A DNA stretch of 64,000 nt. It comes from Emmonsiellopsis sp. PD_33. Taxonomy: Eukaryota > Ascomycota > Eurotiomycetes > Onygenales > Ajellomycetaceae. The stretch spans positions 62,001 through 126,000 of the forward strand of contig JANTQF010000028.1 in NCBI GenBank assembly GCA_032988165.1, in the 5' to 3' direction. The notes under the pieces were generated by a model. That model made no database searches. It worked only from the letters and a program-made list of their open reading frames with translations, and was not told the origin of the DNA. The stretch's first letter is position 1. Each line of letters begins with the position of its first letter. This document shows, in pieces, positions 1 to 12,839 of this stretch. The position numbers and the translations under genes were made by a program.

Positions 1-148
1 AATAATCTTAGTATATTATATTTCAAATATCTCCTCTGAATGCTAAGTTATCAATTACTACCTTAAAATTTAGTATTTCTTCCTATATCCTTCTTTATTT
101 GATTATACTTGCACATGAGAATCATCCTAATAAATACTCCTCTATCAG

Positions 149-2700
149 TTATTTCTCTTTAAATGTAAGTTTCTTCTTTCTTATTATAATATTTATACTA
201 TTACTTTCTTCATCATCATCAGCCTTATTCTCTACTGTATTCTTCTCATTCTACTTCTTCTCTACCTGCAGCTGCTTCCTTTTATTTGCATGTTTTACTA
301 GTATGATCTTATGCATTGTCTTTCCTGATAATGATGACTACTCTTATAAGATAACATGATAGCTCACACTGAACTGCTGTTCAATTTCTATACTCTCAAT
401 TAGAATTAATAGAATATCTCTGATTATCAATGTAACAGTTGGATATGTTAATTTAATTGCCTTCTACACTAATAAGATATTTCCCTCTGAACTAAGACTG
501 TTGTTTAGATACTGATTAAATTCATTAACATAAATAACTAAAAGTGACTACTAGTGTAGTGTAGAAAATAATTGATGAGCCTGGGAAGTTATTAGTACTA
601 AGTAAATTAAGAAAATGAAAGAGGATAAATACCTACCTACAGTTAATTATTAGTAATTGTAGGTTGATGAGGTAAATACTATTTTTCATAATATGCCTTT
701 ACATGCTATAATAATTAGACTTTTATCTCTAGCTCCTATTCCTCACTATTATAGGCTAGTGATTATAAATATGAGTTCAGAATTATAGTAGTACAGTAAA
801 TCTTCCTCATATCACTATTAGTATTAGTATCTGAATAGTACTTCTTCAGTTTATTATATGCAGCTTTTAGTGCAGTCTCCAAGCTGTTCTGAATGATTGG
901 GATTTCATAGATTACCTCAGAAAGCTATTCATTAAGATGGTTGAACAGTACATTATAGATTGAAAATGCATTATAAATAAATGATGTGTCTGTATCTGAG
1001 AGGGCCTTAATAACCTACTAGAATGAATAAAGCAGGATAATAACATATATAATGAGCTACTATTCATTATTACTCAACTGAAGATAGTGGAGCTTGAAGT
1101 TATCCTGAGTCACTACTCAGCAATGAATTGAATCCCTAAGTCACAGCATATAAATACACATAAGATATGTTGAGCTCTACCAGATCTTAACATTCTAAAT
1201 CATTTAGAGCTTAATGTGCTCTGACTGAAGCTTCTGAAAGCTTTCAATTTATTAGGGAGAACTTGAGAGGGCATTGACAAGTAGATATAATTAATCAAAT
1301 AATTAAGAGATTAGAAATACTATTAGACCATTACCATGAACTGTTATATACCTTTAAGAGTATATAATTGAATGAGATCTTCTCTCTATTACTTGTGTTA
1401 ATATCATTCTCATAAAATGTCTGTGGGATATTATTATTTATCAACTCAATTTATAGGTCTCTAACTAGTTGTTTTACTACCAGCTACATAATATGAGCTA
1501 CATAAGGAAGTTGATACATCTTGACATCCCAGTGAATTTCATCCTCTGCATACAGATGTTTCTTTAAGAATGCTATTAATATATTATTATTCACTGTATT
1601 ATCAGCTATAAGAGTAAAAATATCATCTTCAATCTATGTATTATATATGCACTGTATCACATATCCTGCCATATTATCACCAGTATGCATACCACTAAGA
1701 TGCTTAAATCTAATTAATGCCTCTATATACTCTCATTTCTAGGTAACATAGTAGCCTTTAATACAGAGAAATGCTAAATCATTTATACTTATTTATACAT
1801 TCAAGATCAGTGCAATCTTCATGTTGGGGATTTAGTCTGAAAGTAGGTCTTTTATTATTATTTCATAGGAGTTATCCAGCTCTTTTTACAGGGCAGTCTG
1901 TTTTAGGAGGAAGGCCTCAACTTCACTGTTACTATACACTAATAACCACTGGAGATCAGAATTTTATATGGCATGAAATGCCATGTTCATTGATAGAAAG
2001 ATATGAAGGAAGAGGATTTTATAGTTTTCTTTATTAAATAACAGTATCTCTACTTGTAGTTACTTACATGCAGGGTTTTGCTGAGATGAAAGGATCATTA
2101 CCACAGCCTGTTACTAAATAAATTAACTTATATTATACTTATAAATGCTATCTCAATGTCCATCTATTTATTTGAAGGAACAGTGTTCTGATACTTCTTA
2201 CTGATAAGATATTTCCCCATTCCTAAGATCTTCATATTACTATACTGAGAGTATTGAAGAATCTACTTGTATTAAATACAGAGTAAAGCTAGTTCATCAT
2301 TCTACTGGAATGCCACTTACTTAAAGGACTTCTAGGATTTAGAGCTCTACTTTATACTTCACTATGGATAGTTCTTGTGAATGTCACCATATTAAATCAC
2401 ATTTGCAGTTACTATCTATTTCTACTATTAATCAAATTAAATTTAATACTTATTGTCCTGCTTCCATATAATATAGATTCTTGCCTCAATTGTAGTAGTC
2501 TTAAGTCCTTTGGGAACTAAGATGAGCAGAATTGGTGTTGGAGTTTATAGAAGAGAAATTAGTATACTAATCTTATAAAGAGAAGAGCTTGAAGTACTGG
2601 AATTCATTATATTGAGAGATTAAAGGCATTTGAGAAGATAGTATTCCAGGGTGAGAGAAAACACAGCTGACATTTTTTCTTGTAGAGGGATACAGACTGA
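149..2700 (-). pseudogene. hAT transposase relic (left hAT element)
   Basis: This is a cut-and-paste DNA transposase of the hAT superfamily, read on the minus strand with its C-terminus near 149. Around 1,650-2,000 it reads ISINDLAFL..KGYYVT.KWEYIEALIRF, then SGMHTGDNMAGYVIQ, LIADNTVNNN and YQLPYVAHIM, the usual RNase H-like block of hAT transposases. About 850-1,000 gives the segment ALSDTDTSFIYNAFSIYNVL, and about 300-520 the C-terminal dimerisation block (YPTVTLIIRDILLI, then EQQFSVSYHVI). The reading is cut by many TAG/TAA/TGA codons at expected Gln, Trp or Arg, and the first catalytic Asp (LDVW-type) reads Asn. The N-terminus, normally a BED finger, is not resolved, so the upper limit is approximate. 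It shares motif wording with the hAT transposase at 24.5-26.9 kb and lies beside a related accessory gene. Family call firm, borders weak. Confidence 0.78.
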
Positions 2701-4476
2701 GTGTGAAAATCAATTTTTTAGAGAATCAAGAATAAACTCACTATATGAGTAGTGAGAGGTGAGATCTATATATTACATGATAATTACCATTGCAACCCCA
2801 CATCTGAAAATTAGGAGACCTATATGAATGAATACCTCTAATGTACTGATCTTAAAAATAAGATACTAAGAAGATATGAAGCTATCAGGCAGTGGAATTT
2901 CAGCATCATACTGTAGATATTAAGAATAGGTATAGAATTATTACTAAAATTTATTATTATAATTTTTTTCCCTTGTTTTCTGAGATGCTAATAGTCAGAT
3001 GTGTCTCTCTTAGAAATTCCTACTTAAATCCCATTTAATTTCCTGAATGAGATTTTACTGGGTTGAAACATTATATGTTTAATCTTATTAATTAGTTAGG
3101 TAGAGTTTGAATCTAGCTGGCCCATCTAGTTAATAGCTATAGTAAATTAGTAGACTAATGATGTAATTCATTAATAAAGCTCATGAGGAAATTTCATGTA
3201 AAGATAGCTGCAGAATCACCCTGATCTGATAGTAATTATATAAGATATTTTTATAGCTGTAGTAAGTCTGATGATCAAATTAAGCTATAGTATATATAAT
3301 GGATGTATGAGATAACTTTTAAATTTATAATAGACTGTTTATCTATCTTCCAGTAAAACATGAAGTAGCTTTACTGAGATGATCATTCTTTAATAGCTTA
3401 CAGCTGGCTACAACTCTTTCTATGCTAGCATATTCTTTTAGAAGCTTGGGCAGGAGAATGTAATAGTACTGCATGTGTTGATGTAAAAGAGAGTGATTAA
3501 GTAAATATAATAATCTGAGGTAATAAACTTTGCAGGATTCTACTTGACCATACTATCTTTAAAAATGACTTATAATATCTATTTTCAGATGGACTAGGCA
3601 CCTCCTCTATCTCTAATCAACTTTCTTTAATATTTATTTAGATTTCATGTATCAAATTTATTTCATCAGTGTTCTGCTGCTCTATATGATAATTCCCCTA
3701 ATCCTCTTTAGTTAGTATGCTAATAGATGATGTATTTCCTGGTAATTATTAATTAAAGTATTATATACTTTAGCTGGGTAATCTGCTGTGTTTAAATCTA
3801 AGAGATCAATGCAGATTGAAAGTCTCTACACATAATTATTTAGAATAGAAGGTAACTTTAATATGAGAAATAAATATGTGTGTAATATCATTAATCATGT
3901 GTATATACAGAAATATATAGGAAAGTACAAGTAGAATATATAACTTTATCTTATATCTTTAAGATAGATTTCATGCATCTTAATTATTAAATAAAGCTGC
4001 CTGATCATTATACACCAACTAAATTTTTTTGTGTAAAAAATGGACAGAGTGTCATATATAAACTGGAGGGGATTATATCTTTGAAAATAGATGAAAAGTT
4101 GCACATGCAATATAATTATATGTAGGGCTATATGGTAGATAAACTGAAATTATATGTTCCATATTATAGAGTGTAGGTTAAATTGTCTGTAGGGGATACT
4201 CCTTCATGTGTAGAGATAATATTCCCTTATGAGTAATAAAATAGTGTAATGGTCCTCTCATGATAATAATCTGATGAGTAATGTATAGTGAAAATGCATT
4301 CAATGCATTTCATGGAGAAGGTCCCAGAAGGTAGCTTGTATTAAGACTATTATGCAGTAAATTCATTGTATCTTTTTTTAAATTTGATGAAAGCTCTGGT
4401 AATGGATCATAGCTGAGTAGGAGGAGGAGGAAGGAGGTATAGAATATATATGTTAATGTGATGGACATGATAATAC
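2701..4476. other. AT-rich stretch, no gene recognised
   Basis: I see no convincing frame here. It may hold the decayed N-terminal exons or 5' region of the left hAT transposase, but no BED-finger Cys/His pattern could be read. Short AT runs are the only structure. Confidence 0.5.
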
Positions 4477-4865
4477 TATATGCCTGTGAAGAAAATATAT
4501 ATATATTTAGTTATCAACTATATACACACCACCCATGCCAGAAGTTATAGGCACAGCATAGCTATATGCCTGTAGAGAAAAATATATATATAATTAATTA
4601 TCAACTATACATGCATCACCCATGCCAGGAGTGGTAGATACAGCACAGCTATATGCCTGCAGAGAAAAATATATATATAATTGGTTGCCAACTATGCATG
4701 CATTATCCATGCCAGAAGTGGTAGACACAGCACAGCTATATACCTACAAAGAAAAATATACATATAATTGATTGCTAACTATGCATGCACCACACACAGC
4801 ACAGCTATGTGCTCAGGGAAATATATATAGATTTAGTAGCAGACTATGCATATACCATACATATC
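4477..4865. repeat. 87-bp minisatellite, about 4.4 units
   Basis: Units start with TATATGCC(T) at 4,477, 4,563, 4,650 and 4,737 (spacing 86, 87, 87), followed by a degraded partial unit. Each unit holds a (TA)n run, a CAACTATRCATGCA-type segment, CCATGCCAG and ACAGCACAGCTA. It lies between the transposase and accessory gene of the left hAT relic. Confidence 0.9.
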
Positions 4866-5239
4866 AACAGTGGGAAGGTAGAAAGGAAGACAGCTGAGAA
4901 ATATAGATATTACTGAAAACATTTATACTACTAAAAATTTAATTTAATATTTAGTTAATAAATTGGCAATACTTTTACAGCTGATAGAAAAAATATCATA
5001 AGTCAATAATTACAATTCTCTTTGAATCAGGAAGATGCCATCTTAGTATGAGAACATCAAATCACATAGATATAGCTTTTGCACTTCTCAATGATTCAGG
5101 ACATTAATCAATTAATGAAGATTATAGCTATGATGCTATTAATAAAAATTCATGAGAGACCTATTATTAAATTCTATTACTAAAATTCTTAGAATGTAAA
5201 TGAACTCCATTCTATACTAAACTTTCTCTATTTAATACT
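4866..5239. other. no recognised feature
   Basis: AT-rich sequence between the minisatellite and the accessory-gene relic. No frame, repeat or motif was recognised. Confidence 0.5.
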
Positions 5240-6114
5240 AATTCCTATTGAATAGACTCCATAAGCTTCCATTTTACATAAAAACTCTACATTACCCTAC
5301 TCTGAATAATCCTCTCACTCTAACTTCTTACTCTCATTACTTGACACCTCTCTCTCCACCTCAAAATCACCCTCTGATACCTCTTCTAGCTGAGGAATTA
5401 CTTCCAATAACCTCCTATTTTTCTTATCTAAAGTCTTTTAGAACTCATTTAATTTCTTTACAGCTACTTTCTTACTAGCATCAGATTCAGCAGTTATAAG
5501 CATTACTTTTCCATGCTTGAGAATCTTTGCATCATGGGAGGCTAATAACACCTGTGCCTGAGCATAGAAATGTTGAAGGGCTATATTAATGATTTTATTA
5601 TTAGAGGGAGAGGGGGTATCAATCTATTAACAGTCAATATTAATCAATAATTATGATTACAAGTTGAAGTAACTAACTCTTCTCTTTTTAGAACTAATCC
5701 TAGATTGCAATGCATGTAGTTACTATATAATTTCCTCTTTCTCTGCCTCCTCCTCAAGCACATGCTTCTTTACAATTTGAGCCTGATGATATTCTAAGGA
5801 CTTTTCTTGATTAAAATGCTTCTAGGCAACATACTCAGCCTCTACCTTCTTCATAGCAGATTAATCAGCTAGTAATGCTATTTTCCTGTACTTAGTATTA
5901 ACATCTTTACTACTAGAACTATTATAAAAGCTTGTTACTATTTGACTGATCCCTGCAGATACTTTACTGCATCAAAGTGTGCCTTATGATTAGCTTCTTG
6001 AGCTTTCTCTATAATAGCCTCATTGCTAGTCTTTGCATGCCTGATTTCTCTAGCATGCTTAGTCTTAGAGTGTTGTGAGTACTTCTTTATTAGCAATTAG
6101 AGGCTGGATATCAT
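5240..6114 (-). pseudogene. coiled-coil accessory protein of hAT element (relic)
   Basis: On the minus strand a Lys/Glu/Ala-rich frame runs from a candidate ATG at 6,114. It reads KTKHAREIRHAKTSNEAI, EKAQEANHKAHFDAVKYLQ, then MKKVEAEYVA, QAQIVKKHVLEEEAEKEE and, after an AT-rich gap that may contain an intron (about 5,590-5,690), VMLITAESDASKKVAVKKL and an acidic tail (EVSEGDFEVE). The N-terminal part aligns by eye with the coiled-coil gene at 23,195-23,947 (TKACEHHHQLERPEKEAF, GEANYKVHYVTLKKLH), and the lengths and acidic ends match. Stops sit at Gln-type positions. It shares strand with the hAT transposase relic and is divergent from the gene at 6,432, the same arrangement as in the other hAT element. 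Function unknown. Confidence 0.6.
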
Positions 6115-6431
6115 GTGTTCTATGATGACTCTAAATGTTAATATCTCTTGTATGATGTGATGAATGTTAGAATGATGATATACTAGAATTAATGAGAGTA
6201 ATTATAGAATATATTTATATAGTAATGGATCTAGATAATAGGTTTGAATTATTCCCCCTAGTAATACTCAAAATGGAAATTATTTTAATTATAATTAGTA
6301 ATATGTTATATTTATTCCTCTTCTCCTCCTCTTTTCCTTCTCATTTTTTTCTCCTCTTCTCTTCTTTTTTATAGTCTCTAAAATCTCTATCTCTGACTCC
6401 CCCCCCATTCTAACTACCTCTATCTAGTAGT
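6115..6431. promoter_or_regulatory. intergenic region between divergent accessory genes
   Basis: The two accessory genes of the left hAT relic start on either side of this 317-bp gap, so it should have held both promoters. It contains a long polypyrimidine tract (about 6,318-6,372) and a CCCCCCCC run near 6,400. The equivalent gap in the other hAT element (22,760-23,194) also carries polypurine and polypyrimidine tracts. Promoter role is inferred from position only. Confidence 0.35.
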
Positions 6432-7537
6432 ATGTCTAGGTATGTGTCTCCAGCCTTCTTCCCCTAGAAACTAATGTATGAACTAATATGTGGGTTTATT
6501 TTCAGCTACTACCCAATTAACTGCAAGTATTCCCCTGGGATCTATAAGAAACATAATAAGATCTTTACAGTGAAGAAGTATTGTGAGGATCACAAGGAGT
6601 AGGCTAATAATTGAAAGGCATGACTTGAAGCAGATGATAAGTACAGAACTAAAGATTATACTGATATTAAGTTTAAGCTATAGTTACTAACTGGTCTATC
6701 AGATAAGATACTATTCAGAATAATATTAATAATTTACTAATAGCTAGATTAGTTAAAGAGAAGAAGATTATATTTTAGTAGACAAGTATGCACCTGGTTT
6801 TAGGAATAAGGCCATTTAGTCAGCTTGTGAGGGAGATAATTCAGAATTTGCCCAAGATAGATAGGAAAAATCTGAGTAATGAATACTATATCCAGGCTGA
6901 GGCTATTAATTGTCTGCACCTCATTAGTGAGAAGACACTAGTGATACTCTTTGAATGTAGATAATAAGATAATGTAATGATCTATTAATGATATGATACT
7001 AATAATACTCTAGATGTAAATCTCTACCTGACTCATTACTGAAAGAAGACCCTCTAAGTTGATGATATATAGCTTGTTCTGTTGATTTTAAGAGGGATGA
7101 GCTATTCATACTTTAGAGGCACAAAGCTGGAGGTAGCTGTGGGAGAGAATAAGAAATAGAAAGTAAAGACTAAAGATTATAGTATAGAGATGTGAGCAGC
7201 AGGGTGTAGGTTAGATGACTTTGATGTGAATACATTGAATAATGAGGACTGGGTTGATAGTGAGAAGGAGAAGGGTACTGTAAGTAAGGAAAATAGAGAT
7301 AGAGATATGAAGCTTAATCTAGTAGACCTGGTTTTAATCCTGAAGAATGGGAAGGAAGGCTATATGATAAAGTTTATGGTTAAAGAGCCTGTATTAAAGG
7401 AGCATAGGGTTATGGAGTCTGTAGTAGAGAGGAATGTGCTGTGTGGGGCTAGAAAGCATGGGATTTCAGAGCCTGTGGTTGACAAGCCTGAGAAGTATGT
7501 GATTGAGGAGCATGAAGAGCAGCCCAAGAGCCTGTAG
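6432..7537 (+). pseudogene. unknown divergent accessory gene of left hAT element (relic)
   Basis: Candidate start ATG TCT AGG at 6,432. After a short probable intron (GTATGA..TTTTCAG, about 6,475-6,504) the frame reads YYPINCKYSPGIYKKHNK, FTVKKYCEDHKE, ARLEADDKYRTKDY. It continues through DKYAPGFRNKAI, ACEGDNSEFAQDR and IQAEAINCLHLISEK to an open C-terminal part of about 100 residues from 7,226 (MNTLNNEDWVDSEKEK, later VMESVVERNVLCGARK) ending at 7,537. It is basic and charged, with no transmembrane segment. Interrupting stops are at Gln/Arg/Trp-type codons. Its position matches the minus-strand gene at 22,157-22,759 of the other hAT element, but I could not see clear sequence homology. Function unknown. 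Confidence 0.5.
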
Positions 7538-8589
7538 TAGCTCTGAATACTGAGAAGTAGATATATAGTAGAGATGATATGATGATATAGAGTGAGTATT
7601 AACTTAATACTATAATGAGTGGAAAATTAATATAGTAGAAAAAATGTAATGAGAAATAATAACAATTCATATGAAATTTTTTATAATAATTTCTAACTGT
7701 ATATAATTTATTATTGCACCTGAGATTTTCCTTCCCATTCTATCCTATCCCATCTATTTATAGAATAGGATGAGATGAAACACAGGAGAACCATTCATAT
7801 AATAAGATAGAATATGAGATTTTAATTTGATTATAGAATGGGACATGAGAGCACACATTTTAATATGAGACAGAATGAGATTAATATCTATAGGATAAAT
7901 ATATAGAGATAGTTTCCCATCCCATTCCATTCCATCCCAGTGGCAGCTTTAGGTGTATTGCATGTATGGGATGTTATAATTAAGGCAGATAACTTTAATG
8001 ATTATTCTAATACAGGAAAAGTAATACTCTTACTAGATATTCTATAATAATTATATCAGCTTTTTACCTATAATTCTGAATTCTACTGATGATGTGTTGT
8101 ACCTATAATTTATTTCTTATCTATTTTCTACTATAATATAATGTAGTAGTTATAAGTATAGAAAGACCTAGTATACTATTTATTGTAGCTGTAAAATCTG
8201 ATTGATTTATTTCTATTTATCTTTATTTATAATGTTGTGGGTCTGATTGCTGTATAATTCTTATATATATAAAGATAGTTTATTTATATTTAGAAGCTAG
8301 TAATTATAAGTAGCTAGCTGAAAGAACTCATTCATCATCTGCAGCATGAATATGCTATGACTTGTATGTTAGTATGAGTAGTAAGAGTTGGTTTAAGAGT
8401 TTTATATATTTGTTTTTGTGTAATATATTATTATGATGAATAAAGGGGTAGATATTATATATTTATGGTGAATTCATTGCTGTGGTAACATCATTAGTAT
8501 CTGGGATAGTAGTATATAAGTAAGTCTAGTAGCATATCTCTATTCCTTATAACTCTAGATGCTCAATGCTATGGAGAATCCATACTTTA
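7538..8589. other. AT-rich spacer with short CCCATTCYATCC-type repeats
   Basis: No gene recognised. At 7,735-7,945 there are several copies of CCCAT(T)CYATYCC and one partial inversion (GAATAGGATGAGATG). The right end of the left hAT element and any 3' LTR of the neighbouring gypsy element should lie here, but I could not identify either. Confidence 0.45.
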
Positions 8590-11500
8590 TATTATATATA
8601 CTTGTAATAAAAATAGAGTTACTTTATCACTTAGTTCTTTAGTTGCCTCTTAGAGGCTCTAGGCTGATGAGTCTTCTTAAATTACTTAATTAATTCCTTT
8701 AATTCTTTAGCTTTTATCTTATTCACCTATTAATTATTCTTTAACCTATAGTTCTTTCATTATAGTAGGTACTAGATTCTGCCACATGATATCCTCTTTG
8801 CTATTATCTTTTTGACTTCATATGTAGGATTTTTGCCAGTTACTACTAGTTTGACTAGTAGGAATTTCAGGTGTTAATGTCTGTAGGAGTCTCTTTGCTG
8901 AGGAAGAGGTTTAAATATTATTACACTTATAACTGGATAGATCTTCATTGTGTATGGTAGTTTTAACTTATATATAAGTAATCCTATTTACTTGAGTATT
9001 CTGAATGATCTGATAAATTAGTTATTATATTTACATAAGATCTTTACAGCTAATATTTCATATCCTTAGTGTAAGTAGAGAAGTACTCTATCTCCTATCT
9101 GGAAGCTTCATAGTATATACTTTCAGTTATAATAGTTCTTGGCTATTATGGCTATCTCATCAAGTGCTAGGATTATATCTCATTAGATATGGAAGCATGG
9201 CACTATAGATATTATCATTAATATCAAGATGAGTAAGTTAACAGTGATTTTATATATAATCTTGTAGGCTGAGTATCTCATCAACATAGATTTAGCTGCA
9301 TTGAGATGAAAGGTAATAATCAGTAGTATTTATAATCAGTTATATAGGTTTCCCATCATTGTGATAGCATATTATAGAGTAATTTATATGATTTGATTTG
9401 TCCTCTCACTCTACCTATCTATTTGTAGGTGGTACACAGTGGAATAGAGGAGCTCAACCTTAAGATACTTGAAGAGATTTCACTATAGATCACTAAGAAA
9501 CTTAAGATCTCTATCTGAAATAATCCTGTATGAGATTTCCCAGTCAGCTAGTAGTAAATAGTTAAGTAAGGCTTTTATTCAATCTTCTACATTAAAGTTA
9601 GATCACCTAGAGATAATTATAATCTATTTGAAAAACTTACATATAATAAACATCATCACATCACATTTACCATCTAGTAATATAAGTATAAAGTTAATGA
9701 TTATTATGTCATATAGTATATCCACAGTTTGTATGGGTTGATACTATTCATAAGGCTTATATTATAACATCTGATTGACTTGATAGCTGAGGTAGTACTC
9801 AATATATTTCTATAGCTTTATTATATAGTGATATATTATCATATCTTGCAGATTTCCTAAGGTTCAATTAAATCTTAAGTGGTTGAAGGTATGAGCCAGG
9901 CCAAAGATTTCTTTATGTAGAGCTCTTAAGATTACCAGGCATTTTATCTTATTACATGTGTAGTATAGGATGCCATCAGTTAGCTTATATGAAAGTTTAG
10001 ATAGCTCTTTAGTCATATTATTTCTTTTGAGAATCTTTACAACATAGAATAGCTTTACATCTTTAGAATATTCATTCTTAAGATATCTTCAGAAATCATT
10101 GGACATTTCAACTAGAGTCTCTATATAGTTATTATTAGTGATAATATCATCATCTTTTCTTACATGAATGAGGTATATATTCTATATTTCCTTCAGTAGT
10201 TTATTCACATCCATCATCATCTTGTTCCTGCTGAGTAGATGGGACAGTACATCTAATATAAGGTGTAGTCACCCAGGTTTATATATCATTTTGATGTAAA
10301 ATTATTGTAGGTATATATTTACCTGGACCAATCATAGATTCTGGCAGTCTATTACTGTTATTCTCAGGTGTGTAGCTTTAAGTATCTCTAATATTAGTTT
10401 ATAATCAGTATAGATGATAGTATGCTTCATTAAGACTTCCATTAGGTGCTATATCTTACAGACTACTCATATTAAGCAGGCAATTTTAAGCTTAGTAGGC
10501 TAGTAATGATTCTCAGTAGGAATAAGGATCTTGCTGAGAAATAGGATTAATTCAACTAGTCTTTATAGTAGAAATATCATATAATCTGCTATCTTTAACA
10601 TCAGCTAGCTGTCTTTAACATAAAATATCATGACATTAAATCCTTACTCAACTGATACATCTACATCAATGAATAATACCTACTGATTGTTGATGTGTAC
10701 TAGAAAGAGTCAGATGCAGAAAATCTCCTATATCACTTTAAAAGCTATATATTTTATAGTTGTTTCATCTATCTTCATCACTGCTGTGTAGGTTATACAC
10801 TTAACATCTATTATTAGTTCTATCTTAAGTAATTTCATTTTTCATTTCTAAAGTGGGTCTGCTATATGAGTATACTATGAGACATACTAGCATAACTAGC
10901 TAGTTAATTCTATATATTTCTCAAGATGTACTAGCTTCATAGGAAACTCTATTTCAGCAAGCACCTTGAGTTTCTCTTTATTAATAGATAAACCTAGTTC
11001 TGATACATACTAGCTTAAAAGGCATATAGAGGGAAATTCAATGTAGATCTTCTTTAGATTAAGCACTATCTCTAGGTCTTATAATTACTAAAAGAGTTTG
11101 TATAAGTAGATAATATGATGTTTTTATATTTATAAATATACTACTAGATCATTAATGTAGACTCATACAAACTCCTTAAGATCTACTAGGTGTCTATTAA
11201 TTTACCTTTAAACATATGATACTGAGTTGATGTATTTTATTATTATAACATTAAAAATCTCCTGTCCTTAGTGCATAATAATCATCATCTTAGTCTAGTC
11301 ATCTAGGTGAAAGTATTAGTGGTAGAAAAAGCTCATTATATCTTCTATTATAATGTATCATGTTCCTTTCAATTCATGCAGAATATCTATTTATAGTAGA
11401 GCTAGATATATATCAAGCTTTATAGCTTTATTGAGAATTTAAAGATCTACTATAACTTATTTCTTTCTCACAGGTTTTCCTTTATGATACATCATCTATC

Positions 11501-12830
11501 ATATCATAAATACTAAATAGACTGAGCAAGTATGAGTCCTTACTTAGCTTATTCTTTCTTATAAGTATAACTTATCAAATATGTTATCTATATATTTACA
11601 GTCCTCTAGACCCACTAGATATATTTTTACTATTTTAGGTAGAATAGCTTTCTACTTAAGTAATACTCTTATTTACTTTTCCTATAGAATGTCTATAAAT
11701 TCTTTATAATCAGTGAAAATATCATTATATTTCTTAATGAGGTCTGTAAAGATCTTCTTTATCTTATCATTCTTATAATATATAGTTACTTTATTATTCA
11801 GTATGATCTCATTCACATCATTCTATATGACCTTTATCTACTAATAGTTATAAGTTAAGTTCTTTATAATTATTAATATTATTACTTTATCTACCACATA
11901 AAACCCATTTATGAATTCTATCTCTTGCAGAATTCTCAACTTTAAATAACATGAGATACAGATAGACTTCTTACTATCATTTCTTATCTGAATAAATAAT
12001 AACATGTGATTCATAGCATGCACATGAAATGTAAGCTATAGATTAGACAGTTTAAATAGATAGTCTCTATTCTTTAGGAGCTCTACCTTTCCTCAGATGT
12101 AAATAGGAATTCTTACTTCTACTTCTAATAGCACTATAATACTAATGGTAGCATATAGGAGCTAGTTTACCTAATAATTTAACTTTAAGATTAAGATGAG
12201 ATCAACAGCTATATTACAACATCATGTTAGTTAGATCTTTCAGCTCAGGAAATCCAGAACCAGATCCTCTAGTTCAAGGTTATCTACCCCTACAAGTAGC
12301 TTTACTCACAGGTTATCAATAATGTGAGCTTTAATAAAGAGTCAGGCAATCATGGGCTTTCCAGATGGTAATATTACTAGTATATGAAGTAGGATTATTA
12401 TAATCTTTAATAAGACTAATTCTTTATGAATACCTCATACTATTATAGGCTTGAATTGAATTATCTTAACTTCCAGATCCTACTACTTGAGTCAGTTACA
12501 GTTAATAAGTATTATAATATATTTACTATTTAAATATATATCATTCATCATGTCAGGCTTCATAATAAACACCTTCACTATAATATAATACTAAAATCAG
12601 AAAGTCATTTTATTTGAAGCATATATCTATAGCCTTCTGAATAAAATTATTAGTAATAAAATATTAATATATCAAGCAGCTGATTCTTTCTCATCTATAT
12701 GATGCTCTATAACATAATTATATAATTAATTGTTGAATATAAAGGTTATATTACAGTTCAGACAGTTAAAAGTATCATACTCATCATTAAAGATTAAGTA
12801 GTTATTAGCCTCTTTATAGGGATCATCATC
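8590..12830 (-). pseudogene. pol: gypsy pol: protease, RT, RNase H, integrase, chromodomain (relic)
   Basis: Reading the minus strand downward: a finger-like block YDTFNCLNCNITFIFNN with IEHH (about 12,680-12,760); a protease-like LLVGVDNLELEDLVLDF (about 12,250-12,300); RT with a K-P-V-R-K-K entry, ..DIMSFFYH, GQEIFNVIIIKYINS and the YIDD-box equivalent YINDLVVY (about 11,120-11,490); RNase H with HTIIYTDYK (about 10,400-10,430); integrase with CDVMMFIICKF, WEISYRIISDRDLKFLSDL and LLYSTVYHLQIDR-SERTNQ (about 9,400-9,700); and a chromodomain YEVKKIIAKRISCGRI..KNYRL (about 8,700-8,830). Dozens of stops at Gln, Trp and Arg codons make it non-functional. In the YIDD box one Asp reads Asn. It is one long frame downstream of gag. 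Confidence 0.85.
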
Positions 12831-12839
12831 TTGCTAATC

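Noticed and set aside
6192..6374. Short plus-strand open frame ending in Phe/Ser
   Set aside because: Produced by the polypyrimidine tract between divergent accessory genes; no conservation.
7937..7958. CAGTGGCAGCTTTAGG, resembling a hAT terminus
   Set aside because: No inverted partner or target duplication was found, and the orientation does not fit the end of the left hAT relic.
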